A stretch of 64,000 nucleotides of DNA from Marinobacter sp. MDS2 (lineage in GTDB: Bacteria > Pseudomonadota > Gammaproteobacteria > Pseudomonadales > Oleiphilaceae): assembly GCF_030718085.1 (NCBI RefSeq), contig NZ_JAVAJF010000001.1:2046001-2110000 (forward strand), read 5' to 3'. Position 1 is the stretch's first letter, and every line of letters begins with the position of its first letter. Made by a program: the position numbers and the translations under genes. The notes beneath the pieces were generated by a model. The model was not told the origin of the DNA. It did no database searches and was given only the letters and a program-made list of their open reading frames with translations. This document shows, one piece after another, positions 63,721 through 64,000 of this stretch.

Positions 63721-64000
63721 CACCATCATCTTGCTATAGCCGCGCACAAAGTTCGACTGCACGTACTCCGGCTCGCCCAGCACCTCGATATCATCGAAGC
63801 GCTTCAGAATCTCTTCCCAAAGAATCCGCAGCTGCATTTCTGCTAGGCGGTTGCCCATGCAGCGGTGTACGCCAAAGCCAAAGGACAGGTGTTTGCGCAC
63901 GTTCTTGCGGTCGATGATGAACAGATCCGGGTCTTGCTCGAACGCCCGCTCATCGCGGTTGCCGGAGGCGTACCACATCACCACTTTATCGCCTTTCTTG
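63700..64000 (-). CDS. Cytochrome P450, CYP153-like (C-terminal part, truncated by window end)
   Basis: Only the last 100 or so residues are in the window; the gene continues past the right edge. The cysteine loop [17 protein letters not shown] holds the haem-ligand Cys, followed by [17 protein letters not shown] and [14 protein letters not shown]. These closely recall bacterial CYP153 alkane omega-hydroxylases. A Met inside this part is not the start. Redox partner genes would lie outside the window. Confidence 0.85.
   Translation of the reverse strand, partial: KKGDKVVMWYASGNRDERAFEQDPDLFIIDRKNVRKHLSFGFGVHRCMGNRLAEMQLRILWEEILKRFDDIEVLGEPEYVQSNFVRGYSKMMVKLRAKI

Overview
The window reads as chromosomal DNA of a marine or halophilic gammaproteobacterium, most likely Marinobacter or a close relative. 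This is an inference from several markers: a TeaABCD-type ectoine TRAP transporter with its UspA-like partner, a CYP153-type alkane hydroxylase P450 at the right edge, a PomAB-type flagellar stator, and densely packed operons with good Shine-Dalgarno sites. No rRNA, tRNA, insertion sequence, phage gene or CRISPR array was seen.

Region 1 (1-3.4 kb): a TetR-like regulator, then a minus-strand pair made of a cNMP/CBS/DUF294 nucleotidyltransferase-like protein and a DnaQ-like 3'-5' exonuclease.

Region 2 (3.4-16.9 kb): a large B12 locus. cobU, the cobT-cobC pair, and cbiB-cobD lie around two divergent or convergent junctions. A cobalamin riboswitch then leads an apparent eight-gene operon: btuB-btuF-btuC-btuD-cobO-cobQ-bluB and a Tag-like DNA glycosylase. 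cobS follows on the opposite strand. Together these genes cover corrinoid import, adenosylation, amidation, aminopropanol arm attachment, DMB synthesis and nucleotide-loop assembly. No corrin-ring genes are present here.

Region 3 (17-24.4 kb): a persulfide-dioxygenase-like MBL protein with a SulP transporter; NADP-type gdhA followed by an unusual fusion of a degenerate KaiC/RecA-like domain with a PPDK-type ATP-grasp domain; and a small K+ channel.

Region 4 (24.5-41.9 kb): an RND efflux pair, the pomAB stator genes behind a YkvA-like protein and a CrtI/RetSat-like oxidoreductase, a cytochrome b561 / cytochrome c' pair, a thioesterase, a PAS-GGDEF protein, a YchJ-like protein, RarD, a LysR regulator, a cation diffusion facilitator, a Cache-type chemoreceptor behind a good sigma-28 promoter, and an orphan TRAP binding protein.

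Region 5 (42-55 kb): two tandem polyamine-type (PotABCD-like) ABC importers with different gene order. The second has a binding protein whose polyamine-recognition acidic residues look replaced. An AGCS symporter and the teaABCD-like operon follow.

Region 6 (55-64 kb): an alpha/beta hydrolase with a luciferase-like oxidoreductase; an mscS-lutA-lutB-lutC operon joined by 4-bp overlaps; a nitroreductase; yebG behind a near-consensus LexA box; a TrmH-family methyltransferase; rlmE; and the C-terminal part of a CYP153-like P450 running off the right edge.
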